Assembly: GCA_964420925.1 (NCBI GenBank)
Contig: CAYQVB010000085.1
Location: forward strand, 13,652-77,651
From: JAJEAD01 sp964420925
GTDB lineage: Bacteria; Pseudomonadota; Gammaproteobacteria; HK1
Direction: 5' to 3'
Length of the DNA stretch: 64,000 nucleotides
In this document: piece by piece, positions 49,357-57,644 of the stretch
How positions within the stretch are numbered: the first letter of the stretch is position 1
Layout: each line of letters begins with the position of its first letter
Notes under the pieces: model-generated
Databases searched by the model: none
Told to the model about the DNA's origin: nothing
What the model saw: the letters and a program-made list of their open reading frames with translations, nothing else
Program-made: the position numbers and the translations under genes

Positions 49357-50274
49357 TCAGGTGGAGGAAGGGAGGGGGCGGAAGGACTCGAGCATCGACA
49401 GGATGTTGTCGTCGCGCCACGATTCGAGCGTCGCCATGTCCTGGTGATTCGACATCGCTTCGACCTCCTCCACCGCCTGCGCTTCGAGGTGAGGGGGTCC
49501 TCCCCAACCGAAGTGCGCGATGGAGCCGCGAATACCGCCTCGACCCCCGCCGAGGTGCTGGCAGAGCAGGGGACCCATGAAGGCCCAGCGCAGGCCGGGG
49601 CCCCACACCACGGCGCGGTCCGCCTCCGCGTAGTTGCAGACGCCCGCATCGACGAGGCGATGGATCTCTTCCCCGATGACGTGCTGCAGGCGGTTGGACA
49701 CGTAGAACTCGATCTCCCTGCGCAGGAGCAGTGCGTGCTTGCCGGCAGCCTCGAAGAAGGCAACTGACCAGTCGAGCACTTCCGAATCGGTCTTCTCTCC
49801 GCCTACCACCTCGACCAGGGGGAGGAGGTAGGAGGGCGTGAAGGGATGGCCGACGATACAGCGTTCCGGCCTGCGGCAGCGGCTGGCGATCCGAGTCGGC
49901 AGGAACTGGGACGAGGAGCTCGAGAGCACGACGTCGGCAGGCGCCGCCGCGTCCAGTTGCTCGAAGACCTCCATTTTCAGGTCCTCGCGGTCGAACACGC
50001 TCTCCTGCACGAACTCCGCGTCCCCTAGCGCAGCCGAGAGATCGGGCTCGAATCGAAGCCGGTCCTGGCTCGCGCCGGGCGCAAGCCCGAGTTGCTCGAG
50101 CTTCGGCCACGCCGCGGCCACGCGCTCGCGCAACGAGTCCTCGGCGTCCGGGGCGGGGTCGCAGGCCACCACGTCCATTCCGCGGGACAGGAAGAACGAT
50201 GCCCAGCCTCCTCCAATCGTACCCGTGCCCACGCACGCGACTCGTCTTACCTCATTCGGCGCCGGTCGTGCCAT
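49357..50274 (-). CDS. 3-hydroxyacyl-CoA dehydrogenase-family protein, L-carnitine dehydrogenase-like
   Basis: 305 residues. The NAD-binding motif CVGTGTIGGGWASFFLSRG lies near 14-32. EFVQESVFDREDLKMEVFEQ near 86-105 and SSSSSQFLPTRIASRC near 117-132 follow. The catalytic region VGHPFTPSYLLPLVEVVGGE lies near 140-159 (active histidine) and FYVSNRLQHVIGEEIHRLV near 190-208. VQES and GHPFTPSYLLPLVEVVGG are characteristic of carnitine 3-dehydrogenases, which oxidise L-carnitine to 3-dehydrocarnitine; the substrate remains an inference. GAGAAGG precedes the ATG. It is divergent from the AhpD-like gene (71-base gap). Confidence 0.85.
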   Translation of the reverse strand: MARPAPNEVRRVACVGTGTIGGGWASFFLSRGMDVVACDPAPDAEDSLRERVAAAWPKLEQLGLAPGASQDRLRFEPDLSAALGDAEFVQESVFDREDLKMEVFEQLDAAAPADVVLSSSSSQFLPTRIASRCRRPERCIVGHPFTPSYLLPLVEVVGGEKTDSEVLDWSVAFFEAAGKHALLLRREIEFYVSNRLQHVIGEEIHRLVDAGVCNYAEADRAVVWGPGLRWAFMGPLLCQHLGGGRGGIRGSIAHFGWGGPPHLEAQAVEEVEAMSNHQDMATLESWRDDNILSMLESFRPLPSST

Positions 50275-50345
50275 CGACCTTCTCCCGTTGCGACTGATAA
50301 CCTTGCGCGCCCTAGCCTAATGGCCTTGATCGAGGAGGCAAAGCA

Positions 50346-50999
50346 TTGACATCCGAGGCGGTCGCCTGGATCGAAACCGTTTCGCCCGAGGACGCGCGCG
50401 GACGCACCCGGGAGATCTACGACGCGCTCACCGCGCGCAACGGACGCATCCACAATCTCTACCGCGCCCACAGCCTCCGCCCGGAGACGATGGAGGGTTC
50501 GGACCTGCTCTACCAGGCGGTGCTGCACTGTGCGGACAACCGCTTCGAAGCATGGCGCGGCGAGCTCATCGCGACCTGGACCGCCGCCCTCACCGGATGC
50601 CGCTACGCTTTTCTCAATCACGGGGCGAATTTCGTAGCGGACTTTCCGGACGGGGAACGGGGGCAGCGCATCCTCGATGCGCTCTGGACGGCGGTGCCGA
50701 GAGGCGAATTCGACGACAAGACGCTTGCCCTGCTCGACTACGCGGAAAAGCTCACCCTGCGCCCGCAGGACATGGACGAGAGCGACATTTCGGCGCTGCG
50801 TGACGCGGGGGTCGACGCGGGCGAAATCGTGGAGGCGAACCAGATCTGCGCGAGCTTCAACTACTACGTGCGCTGCCTGAACGGGCTCGGCACCGTGCTC
50901 GACGAAGAGATCGGGCTTTCATCCTCCGGGGAGGGCGCGAAGTCGTCACGCGAGCAGGCGAGCGCAAAGCGCGGCGGACTCGAACCCGACCCTTCATGA
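50346..50999 (+). CDS. AhpD/carboxymuconolactone-decarboxylase-like protein lacking the second active-site cysteine
   Basis: 217 residues, peroxidase-related all-helical fold. The region corresponding to CxxC...H reads TGCRYAFLNHG (C85, H92): the first cysteine and the histidine are kept but the second cysteine is alanine (A88), so AhpD-type disulfide chemistry is unlikely. The start is TTG at 50346 with AGGAGG seven bases upstream, better than any later ATG. The last 30 residues are low-complexity. First gene of a plus-strand series through 54518. Confidence 0.82.
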   Translation: MTSEAVAWIETVSPEDARGRTREIYDALTARNGRIHNLYRAHSLRPETMEGSDLLYQAVLHCADNRFEAWRGELIATWTAALTGCRYAFLNHGANFVADFPDGERGQRILDALWTAVPRGEFDDKTLALLDYAEKLTLRPQDMDESDISALRDAGVDAGEIVEANQICASFNYYVRCLNGLGTVLDEEIGLSSSGEGAKSSREQASAKRGGLEPDPS

Positions 51000-51087
51000 G
51001 CTCGCAAGGTGATGACAGGGGCGTTCGCCGGCGCAGAGCGGTGGGCGACTCGATGAACTCCGGCATTTGGGTGAGGCAAGAGGGATG

Positions 51088-51552
51088 ATGACAGAGAGCG
51101 AAACCGACACCGCAGTGGAGCCGGATTGGGATGCACCGATAAAGGTGCAGCTCACCCCGGCCGCCATCATTCACGCGCTCTTTCCCAGCGCGGACGGTGT
51201 CCACACCGGTTGGGACACCTGCGTGGATCACGCTCTGGTGACCCAGGAGACGAACGCGGTGGACAATCTGAGCGGCAACCACTGCCGTCTCGCCAAGCAG
51301 GAGTACGTCGAAGACCACAACCCCGACGTTACCTGGCATGACTGGGTGGTCGAGCTCAAGCTGGGGGAAATCTACATCGCTGCCCATTGGCGCACCCAGC
51401 AGAACTCCAATCCCGCCGACTGGGACTGGTGCATGGGCGAGGCGGAAAATGCGTTCGCGAATGCCTGCGTGCTCGTCGGCAAGCGCACCCGGCGCGGACT
51501 GATGATCGAGGATCCGCCCAACACGATTCCGGCCGCCCATACTCGCCACTGA
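51088..51552 (+). CDS. Hypothetical protein
   Basis: 154 residues, acidic and tryptophan-rich (PDVTWHDWVVELKLGEIYIA; NPADWDWCMGEAENAFANAC), with no signal peptide, membrane segment or recognised domain. Cysteines and histidines are scattered. The ATG at 51088 has AAGAGGG about four bases upstream; a tandem ATG at 51085 is equally possible. It is followed by the flavin reductase gene 73 bases later, so co-expression is likely. Function unknown. Confidence 0.6.
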   Translation: MTESETDTAVEPDWDAPIKVQLTPAAIIHALFPSADGVHTGWDTCVDHALVTQETNAVDNLSGNHCRLAKQEYVEDHNPDVTWHDWVVELKLGEIYIAAHWRTQQNSNPADWDWCMGEAENAFANACVLVGKRTRRGLMIEDPPNTIPAAHTRH

Positions 51553-51625
51553 GCCCCGCGTCTTCGTAAGGCGCGCGCTTCGATTGAGCGCGGCGGCAGC
51601 GGACGACCGGTACCGGAGACGAGGC

Positions 51626-52243
51626 GTGTTTTACGAGACGAGAAACAACGAGCACGGACTGCCGCACGATCCCTTCAAGAGCTGCGTGGTGCCGCGCTGC
51701 ATCGGGTGGATTTCGAGCATCAGTGCGCAAGGGGTGGTGAACCTCGCCCCCTACAGCTTCTTCAACGCGGTTGCCACCGACCCGCCCATGGTCGCCTTCG
51801 GAAGCGGGGGCCGGCATCCCCACGGTGGCAAGGACACCATCGCCAATGTCGAAGAGACCGGCGAGTTCGTGTGCAATCTCACGACCTTCGATCTGCGTGA
51901 GCAGATGAACCTTTCGAGCGCCACCACCACTCCCGACGTGGACGAGTTCGCGTACGCCGGCCTGGAGGCGGAACCCGCGACCCTGGTCAGTCCGCCGAGG
52001 GTCAAGGCTGCGCCAATACATCTCGAGTGCGTGCACTACCGGACCATCGATCTCCCCTGCCGGGACCCGGATCCGCTGGTGCGCAACGGGCTCGTCATCG
52101 GCGAGGTGGTCGGAGTGCACATCAGCGACGAAGTCCTGAGTCGGGGCATGGTCGACATGTCGAAGTTTCGGCCCATCGCGCGGCTCGGATACATGGACTA
52201 CTCGGTGGCCGACAACGTCTTCACGATGCGCTTTCCCGACTGA
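51626..52243 (+). CDS. Flavin reductase family protein
   Basis: 205-residue FMN-binding split-barrel protein. The start FYETRNNEHGLPHDPFKSCVVPR-type segment, then IGWISSISAQGVVNLAPYSFFNAVATDPPMVAFGSG-type region (near 30-65), GKDTIANVEETGEFVCNL near 73-90, and RLGYMDYSVADNVFTM at the end are those of DIM6/NTAB flavin reductases. Such enzymes supply reduced FMN to monooxygenases or act alone on small substrates. GTG at 51626 was chosen because family members start at this point and GGAG lies eight bases upstream; a TTG 14 codons earlier is possible. Confidence 0.88.
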   Translation: MFYETRNNEHGLPHDPFKSCVVPRCIGWISSISAQGVVNLAPYSFFNAVATDPPMVAFGSGGRHPHGGKDTIANVEETGEFVCNLTTFDLREQMNLSSATTTPDVDEFAYAGLEAEPATLVSPPRVKAAPIHLECVHYRTIDLPCRDPDPLVRNGLVIGEVVGVHISDEVLSRGMVDMSKFRPIARLGYMDYSVADNVFTMRFPD

Positions 52244-52282
52244 GCGACCCGGCAGTCGAAGTCTGCGGGCCAGGTGGCATGA

Positions 52283-52315
52283 AGATGGATTCCCTTGGTG
52301 AGGGGGAATCCATCT
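52283..52315. repeat. Dispersed palindromic repeat
   Basis: AGATGGATTCCC (52283-52294) is the exact reverse complement of GGGAATCCATCT (52304-52315), with loop TTGGTGAGG. The loop starts TTGGT as in the copies at 3191-3215 and 31311-31347. It lies in the 207-base gap between flavin reductase and Gre-family genes. Confidence 0.78.
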
Positions 52316-52349
52316 CCTCGAAATCTGCAAGTCACGCGGCGTTTCGGAT

Positions 52350-52364
52350 CGGGTTCGAATCCCG
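52350..52364 (+). other. tRNA T-arm-like sequence (possible tRNA remnant)
   Basis: CGGGTTCGAATCCCG has the T-loop GTTCGAATCC flanked by a 4-bp GC stem, followed by CCACTGGA as an acceptor-like 3' end. No matching 5' acceptor, D-arm or anticodon arm was found upstream, so it is not a functional tRNA. Confidence 0.25.
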
Positions 52365-52450
52365 CCACTGGAGCGAGGAAGTCCTCATCCGGAAGGGTGA
52401 GACCGGCACCGACCTTGCCCGAGGCTCCCCACCCCGCCATCATGCGTGGC

Positions 52451-52972
52451 ATGAGCCGCGCCTTCGTCAAGGAGCCGGACGGCGACCAGGTCGTCGATGC
52501 GCTGCCCGAGCGCCGGCACAGCGACGCGCCCAACTACATCACTCCCGGCGGGCTGGAGACGTTGCGCGTTCGGGCGGCGGCGCTGGAAACGCAGCGGCGT
52601 GCGCTCGCCGAGGCGCCGGAGCGCCTCGGCAGCAAGGGAGACCTGCAGCGGGTCGAATCGGACCTTCGCTATCTGAATGAGCGGATGCAGCGCGCCATCG
52701 TGGTCGAGCCTCCCGACGCGCCCGGCACTCAGGTCGGCATCGGCGCCGAAGTGGAGCTGGTCGACGAGAACGACGAGACGCATCGCTTCGCGATCGTGGG
52801 CGAGGACGAGGTGGACGTGGGAGCCGGCCGGGTGAGCTGGCGCTCGCCGATCGGCCGGGCGGTGCTGCGCTGCGAGGTCGGGGACAGCACGATCTGGAAG
52901 CGTCCGGCGGGCGACCTCGAGGTCGAGATCGTCGCCGTGCGTTACCCGCGGGCGTCGTCGACGCCGTCCTGA
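52451..52972 (+). CDS. GreA/GreB family transcription elongation factor-like protein
   Basis: 173 residues. N-terminal MSRAFVKEPDGD and NYITPGGLETLRVRAAALE match small GreAB-like proteins. A coiled-coil stretch with DLQRVESDLRYLNERMQRAIVV spans about 70-92. The C-terminal FKBP-like domain holds GAEVELVDENDETHRFAIVGEDEVD and SWRSPIGRAVL, the Gre domain signature. These proteins bind the RNA polymerase secondary channel or, as Rnk-like variants, related sites. Start at 52451 is by homology; an ATG nine bases earlier is possible and neither has a good ribosome-binding site. Confidence 0.85.
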   Translation: MSRAFVKEPDGDQVVDALPERRHSDAPNYITPGGLETLRVRAAALETQRRALAEAPERLGSKGDLQRVESDLRYLNERMQRAIVVEPPDAPGTQVGIGAEVELVDENDETHRFAIVGEDEVDVGAGRVSWRSPIGRAVLRCEVGDSTIWKRPAGDLEVEIVAVRYPRASSTPS

Positions 52973-52994
52973 GCCGCGGATTCCGTACGAGGCG

Positions 52995-54518
52995 ATGGCG
53001 GCAACCTCTCCCGGACCGGCCTACACCGTGGTGCGCGGTGGCCGCGTTCTCGACATCTCCGGTCGCCGTGCGGTGCCGGGTGACCTCCTGATCGCGGGCG
53101 ACCGCATCGAGGCGCTTGGGCCTCCCGGACTCCCCGCCCCGTCCGAAGCCTGGACCGTCGACGCTGCCGATTGCCTGCTCATGCCGGGTCTCGTCAACGC
53201 GCATACCCACGGTCACGGGGCGCTCACGAAAGGGGCGGGCGACCGCTGGACACTGGAGCTGCTGCTCAACGCCGGCCCCTGGATGAACGCCGCCCCCAGC
53301 CTGGAGCACAAGTATCTGAGCGCGTTGCAGAACGGCCTGGAGATGCTCGCCAAGGGCTGCACCGCCTGCTATGACCTCTACTTCGAGTTTCCCGTCCCGA
53401 GCCGCGAAGGTCTGGAAGCGGCGGCGCGGGGCTACCGGGACGCGGGAGTGCGTGCGGTGCTCGCGCCGATGGTCGCGGACCACACCTTCTACCAGGCGAT
53501 CCCCGACCTGCTCGATGCGCTTCCCGAGCCGTTGCGCGCCGCCGCGGAGAAGAGCCGTCTCGCGCCGATGGAAGCGACGCTTTCCGCCTGCCGCGAAATC
53601 CTCCACGAGTGGAGCGTCGATCGCGATCGGGTACGTCCGGCGCTCGCACCCACCGTGCCCCTCCACTGCTCCGACGAGTTCATCGTGCGGTGCCGCGACC
53701 TCGCGAAGGAGTACGAGGTCGGGCTGCACATGCACCTGGCCGAGTCGAAGATCCAGGCGGTCTCGGGGCTCAGGAAGTATGGTCGCACCCTGACCGCGCA
53801 TCTCGACGCGCTCGGCTTCCTCGGACCCCGTTTCACCGGCGGCCACTGCGTGTGGCTCGACCCCGACGACATCCGCAGGATCGCCGGCCGGGGGGCCTCC
53901 ATCGCCCACAACCCGGGCAGCAACCTGCGCCTGGGCTCAGGCATCGCCGCCGCGCGCGAGATGCGCGAGGCGGGGGTCAACGTCGGGATCGGCACCGACG
54001 GAAGCAACTGCTCCGACAACCAGAACATGTTCGGGGCGATGCGCATCGCTTCATTCGTCTCCCGGGTGCGCGAGCACGATCCCGCGCGGTGGCTCGGTAC
54101 CGACGAGGTGCTCGGGATGGCCACCGCGGGGAGCGCCGCGGTGCTCGGATTCGGCGATGCGCTGGGCCGGCTCGCGCCGGGCGCGTTCGCGGACATCGTG
54201 TTCATCGACCTCGGGCACGTGAACTACTGGCCTCTCAACGATCCCGTCAACCAGCTCGTGCACGTCGAGGAGGGGTGCGCGGTGCAGCGCGTGATGGTGG
54301 GCGGCGAGCTGCGCTACGGCCCGGACGGATTCCGGGGAATCGACGTGGCGCAAGTGCGCCGTCGCATCGACGAGTCGGTGGAGTCGTTGCGCGATTCCGG
54401 TGCTGAGCTGAGGCGCGGCGCCGAAGCCCTCGAAAGCGCGATCACCCGCTTCTGCGTCGGGCTCGCGCGCGAGCCCTACCACGTGCACGCGATGGCGAGC
54501 GCGGGCGAGTCGGGCTGA
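52995..54518 (+). CDS. Amidohydrolase, cytosine/MTA-SAH deaminase-like
   Basis: 507-residue amidohydrolase-superfamily deaminase or chlorohydrolase. Zinc ligands: HxH in MPGLVNAHTHGHGAL near 72-86, H in GLHMHLAESKIQAVSG near 243-258, H in GGHCVWLD near 282-289, and D in GIGTDGSNCSDNQNM near 330-344. The N-terminal (YTVVRGGRVLDISG) and C-terminal strands form the usual beta-sandwich. It starts 22 bases after the Gre-family stop. Together with the carbamoylase and nitrilase genes that follow it suggests use of cyclic ureas, purine or triazine-like nitrogen compounds. Confidence 0.9.
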   Translation: MAATSPGPAYTVVRGGRVLDISGRRAVPGDLLIAGDRIEALGPPGLPAPSEAWTVDAADCLLMPGLVNAHTHGHGALTKGAGDRWTLELLLNAGPWMNAAPSLEHKYLSALQNGLEMLAKGCTACYDLYFEFPVPSREGLEAAARGYRDAGVRAVLAPMVADHTFYQAIPDLLDALPEPLRAAAEKSRLAPMEATLSACREILHEWSVDRDRVRPALAPTVPLHCSDEFIVRCRDLAKEYEVGLHMHLAESKIQAVSGLRKYGRTLTAHLDALGFLGPRFTGGHCVWLDPDDIRRIAGRGASIAHNPGSNLRLGSGIAAAREMREAGVNVGIGTDGSNCSDNQNMFGAMRIASFVSRVREHDPARWLGTDEVLGMATAGSAAVLGFGDALGRLAPGAFADIVFIDLGHVNYWPLNDPVNQLVHVEEGCAVQRVMVGGELRYGPDGFRGIDVAQVRRRIDESVESLRDSGAELRRGAEALESAITRFCVGLAREPYHVHAMASAGESG

Positions 54519-54651
54519 GCGCCGGCCGCTTCACGATTCACCGACCGCACTGGTCGCCAAGTCCGCGCGATCCATTGCGGGATCGCGCGTGCACTTCCCT
54601 GGAGGTCAGGCAGCGAACCGATGGGGAGGGCCGGGGAGTTCGTGGAGGCGT

Positions 54652-55887
54652 TCAGTCCGCGCCCGCGAGCCGGACCATGGCGTCGAGGAGGGTCTGGCAT
54701 CCGGCGGCGAGATCCTCGGGCGTCGCGTTCTCGATCTCGTTGTGGCTGATGCCGTCCTCGCAGGGCACGAAGATCATCCCGGTGGGGGCGACCCGCGCCA
54801 CGTAGCAGGCGTCGTGTCCCGCCCCGCTCACGATGTCCATGTGGGAGAAGCCGCCCTCAGAGGCCGCCTCGCGCACCGCCCCGACACAGCGCTCGTCGAA
54901 GGGAGTGGCCGGGAAGTGCCAGATCTGCTGCAGGTCGACCTCGAGCCCTGCCTCCTTCGCAATCGAGGCGCAGGCCTCGCGCAGGTCGGCATCCATCCGG
55001 GCCAGCGTCGCCTCCACCGGGTGGCGGAAGTCGACAGTGAAGAACACGTGACCGGGAATGGTGTTTCGCGAGTTCGGGGACACCTGGAGCATGCCGACCG
55101 TCGCGCAGGCATGGGGCTGGTGGTCGAGGCCGATGCGGTTGACCGCGTCCACCATGCGCGAGGCGCCGACCAGCGCGTCGCGCCGGCGCCGCATCGGAGT
55201 GGGGCCGGCGTGCGCCTCCTGCCCGGTCACCGCGATCTCGTACCAGCGCTGCCCCTGGGCGCCGGTCACGACGCCGACCGTCTTCTCTTCTGCTTCGAGA
55301 ATGGGGCCCTGCTCGATGTGGGCCTCGAGGTAGGCGCTGACCTCGAATCCGCCGACCGGGTGTTCACCCGCGTAGCCGATGCGCTGCAGCTCGTCGCCGA
55401 AAGTCTTGCCTTCGGTGTCGGTGCGCGAGAGCACGAAATCGAGTTCGAAGGCGCCGCCGAAGACCCCCGAGGCCATCATCGCGGGCGCGAAGCGCGAGCC
55501 TTCCTCGTTCGTCCACGCCACGACTTCGATGGGCGCCTCCGTCTCGTATCCGTAGTCGTTGAGGGTGCGCACCAGCTCGAGCCCGGCGAGCACCCCGTAG
55601 GCGCCGTCGAACTTCCCTCCCGTGGGCTGGGAATCGAGATGGCTGCCGGTCATCACCGGGGGGCGCTCGGGGCTGCGGCCCCCGCGGCGCGCGAAGATAT
55701 TGCCGGCCTGGTCGACCCGTACGGTGCAGCCCGCCTCCTCGCACCAGCGCACGAAGAGATCCCGGCCGTCCCGGTCGAGATCGGTGAGGGCGAGACGGCA
55801 CACCCCGCCCTTCTCGGTGGCGCCGATCCGGGCGAGCTCCATGAGGCTCTCCCAGAGGCGCGCGCCGTTAATCTTGAGGTTGTCCAC
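54652..55887 (-). CDS. N-carbamoyl-L-amino-acid hydrolase/allantoate amidohydrolase family (M20)
   Basis: 411-residue dinuclear metallohydrolase. Metal ligands and core: TGSHLDSQPTGGKFDGAYGV near 80-99 (H, D), AWTNEEGSRFAPAMMAS near 124-140 (E), EAHIEQGPILE near 188-198 (H), GQEAHAGPTPM near 220-230 in the dimerisation domain, and SGAGHDACYVA near 358-368 with the last ligand in SHNEIE. Family members hydrolyse carbamoyl amino acids, ureidoglycine-type intermediates or allantoate. Starts with GTG at 55887, with AGGAGG eight bases upstream. It converges on the amidohydrolase gene at 52995-54518. Confidence 0.93.
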   Translation of the reverse strand: MDNLKINGARLWESLMELARIGATEKGGVCRLALTDLDRDGRDLFVRWCEEAGCTVRVDQAGNIFARRGGRSPERPPVMTGSHLDSQPTGGKFDGAYGVLAGLELVRTLNDYGYETEAPIEVVAWTNEEGSRFAPAMMASGVFGGAFELDFVLSRTDTEGKTFGDELQRIGYAGEHPVGGFEVSAYLEAHIEQGPILEAEEKTVGVVTGAQGQRWYEIAVTGQEAHAGPTPMRRRRDALVGASRMVDAVNRIGLDHQPHACATVGMLQVSPNSRNTIPGHVFFTVDFRHPVEATLARMDADLREACASIAKEAGLEVDLQQIWHFPATPFDERCVGAVREAASEGGFSHMDIVSGAGHDACYVARVAPTGMIFVPCEDGISHNEIENATPEDLAAGCQTLLDAMVRLAGAD

Positions 55888-56180
55888 TCTCGAGCCTCCT
55901 CGTTCATGCGGAAACTGAGCATCTCAGCGTCAACTCTATGCGATTCCCACCCGCACCGGGACTCTTTGACCCCGGCATCGCGGTCGCAACGACAACGAAG
56001 TGTCCCCAATGACTCCGGCATTCGGCTCGGCGAGATCGGCGGACAGCCGGTGGATGCGCGCTACGCTTCGCCTCTACAGCCCGTCCTGCACGGCCTCGGC
56101 GATGTTCGGCGAGCTTCCGAAGTCCCTTGCCCAGCCGGCAATCGATCGAAAAGCGGCCCAAGCAGAAGCGAGCCCGAAAC

Positions 56181-56660
56181 TCAGATACCGGTCTCGGGCG
56201 CGGCGAGCACGATGTAGAACGCATCGTCCTCGAGACCGAGATCGTGCAGCGAGTAGCGTGCTTTGCCGTCCGGGTCGTGGAAGCGCACGAGCAGGCGTGC
56301 CACGACCGGGAGGTTGCGGCGCATGAAGACCCCTTCGACTTCAAAGCGCTGGGGCCGGTCGCCAGGGGGAACGAGGCGCACCCCGTGTAGATCGAAGGCG
56401 AGATCCCGGTCGATCAGGGTCATGATGCGCGCGCGATCCCGGTCGGTCACCCCGCGCCAGTAGAAGAGGGCGACTGCGGCGTCCCGGTCGTGGTGGCGGA
56501 AGGCGTAGTCGAAGGCCTCGAGGAAGGCGACGAGGTTCGCGGGGAGTGCAGTCTGCGCGGGAAGGACCGGGGCGGCGAGCAGCAGGCCCAGCGAGAGCAG
56601 CGCGGCTCCACACCGGCGCCGGATCGCCCCGCGCGGGCGGCTCCGGCACCGTTCGTTCAT
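56181..56660 (-). CDS. Hypothetical secreted/periplasmic protein
   Basis: 159 residues. A basic N-terminus (MNERCRSRPRGAIRRR) leads into a hydrophobic core (AALLSLGLLLAAPVLPAQT) with likely cleavage near residue 36. The mature part has no recognised domain; it looks like a small NTF2-like or DUF domain with alternating charged strands. It begins seven bases after the nitrilase stop, so it is in the same operon. The 293 bases beyond its stop (55888-56180) contain no gene. Confidence 0.6.
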   Translation of the reverse strand: MNERCRSRPRGAIRRRCGAALLSLGLLLAAPVLPAQTALPANLVAFLEAFDYAFRHHDRDAAVALFYWRGVTDRDRARIMTLIDRDLAFDLHGVRLVPPGDRPQRFEVEGVFMRRNLPVVARLLVRFHDPDGKARYSLHDLGLEDDAFYIVLAAPETGI

Positions 56661-56667
56661 CCGTCGA

Positions 56668-57519
56668 TCACGCGCTCGCGCGCAATGCCGCCACCGGTGC
56701 GGGCGCCTGCACGCTGCGGCCGTTGCGCAGTGCCGGGATCATGCGACGGGCCCTGGTTGCGCGTGCCGGGTCAACCTCGGCGACGATCACGTTCTCCGTC
56801 TCGCCGCCGTCGGCGAGCACCGTTCCCCAGGGGTCCACAATGAGCGAATGTCCGTACGTCGCGGCTTCCCCGTGATCGCCGTACTGGCAGGGGGCGACGA
56901 CCCAGGACCCGGTCTCGATCGCCCGGCTGCGCAGCAAGGCGTGCCAGTGGGCCTGGCCCGTCGTCCTCGTGAATGCGGCGGGCACGCTGAGGATGCCGGC
57001 GCCGGCTTTCGCGAGCATGCGGTAGAGATAGGGGAATCGCAGGTCGTAGCAGACCGTCATTCCGAGCTGGCCCCAGGGCGTGGGCGCCAGCACCGCGTCG
57101 CGGCCCGGCTCGAAGACCTCCGACTCGCGGAAGCTCTGACCGCCTTCGAGGTCGACGTCGAACATGTGGATCTTGTTGTAGCGCGCCACGATCGCTCCCG
57201 CCGTATCGATCAGATAGGAGCGGTTGTGGGCGCGTCCCGGCCTCGCCTCGATCGCAAGCGATCCGAGCAGCAGCCAGACCTCGAGCTCGGCGGCGAGCGC
57301 GCGGAAACGGGCGAGTGCGGGATGCCTGTCTTCCGGAAGGATGCCCACCTCGAGGCGGCGCTCCCGCATGTCGAGGCAGGAAAGGAACTCGGGCAGACAG
57401 ATGAGATCGGCGCGGCGTCGATGGGCTTCCCGTATCAGGCGCTCGCACTGCGCAATGCTGGCATTCATGTCCGCACTCGCCCGGTTCTGCACGCAGGCGA
57501 CGAGAAAGGGTTCGCTCAT
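56668..57519 (-). CDS. Carbon-nitrogen hydrolase (nitrilase superfamily, Nit1/Nit2-like)
   Basis: 283 residues. The E-K-C triad is visible: E44 in LICLPEFLS, K116 in YNKIHMFDVDL, C157 in MTVCYDLRFPYLYR. The segment MFDVDLEGGQSFRESEVFEPG is typical of omega-amidase/deaminated-glutathione amidase (Nit1/YbeM/Nit2) members, which repair or recycle deaminated products. Start ATG 57519 with GGAG about nine bases upstream; an extension of 43 codons upstream lacks family similarity. First gene of a two-gene unit with the small secreted protein. Confidence 0.92.
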   Translation of the reverse strand: MSEPFLVACVQNRASADMNASIAQCERLIREAHRRRADLICLPEFLSCLDMRERRLEVGILPEDRHPALARFRALAAELEVWLLLGSLAIEARPGRAHNRSYLIDTAGAIVARYNKIHMFDVDLEGGQSFRESEVFEPGRDAVLAPTPWGQLGMTVCYDLRFPYLYRMLAKAGAGILSVPAAFTRTTGQAHWHALLRSRAIETGSWVVAPCQYGDHGEAATYGHSLIVDPWGTVLADGGETENVIVAEVDPARATRARRMIPALRNGRSVQAPAPVAALRASA

Positions 57520-57644
57520 GAGCAGGTTCTCCGGAGGCACATGCGACGAGAATCGAGCATAGCACGCGAGGAAATGACGCCACTGGCTGACTGGCAGGGG
57601 CGTCAAGCCCGGAATCTGGAGTAGAGCGCCTCCACGCAGCGATT

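Noticed and set aside
52266..52375. Complete tRNA gene
   Set aside because: Only the T-arm fits; no acceptor partner, D-arm or anticodon loop of proper spacing can be drawn.
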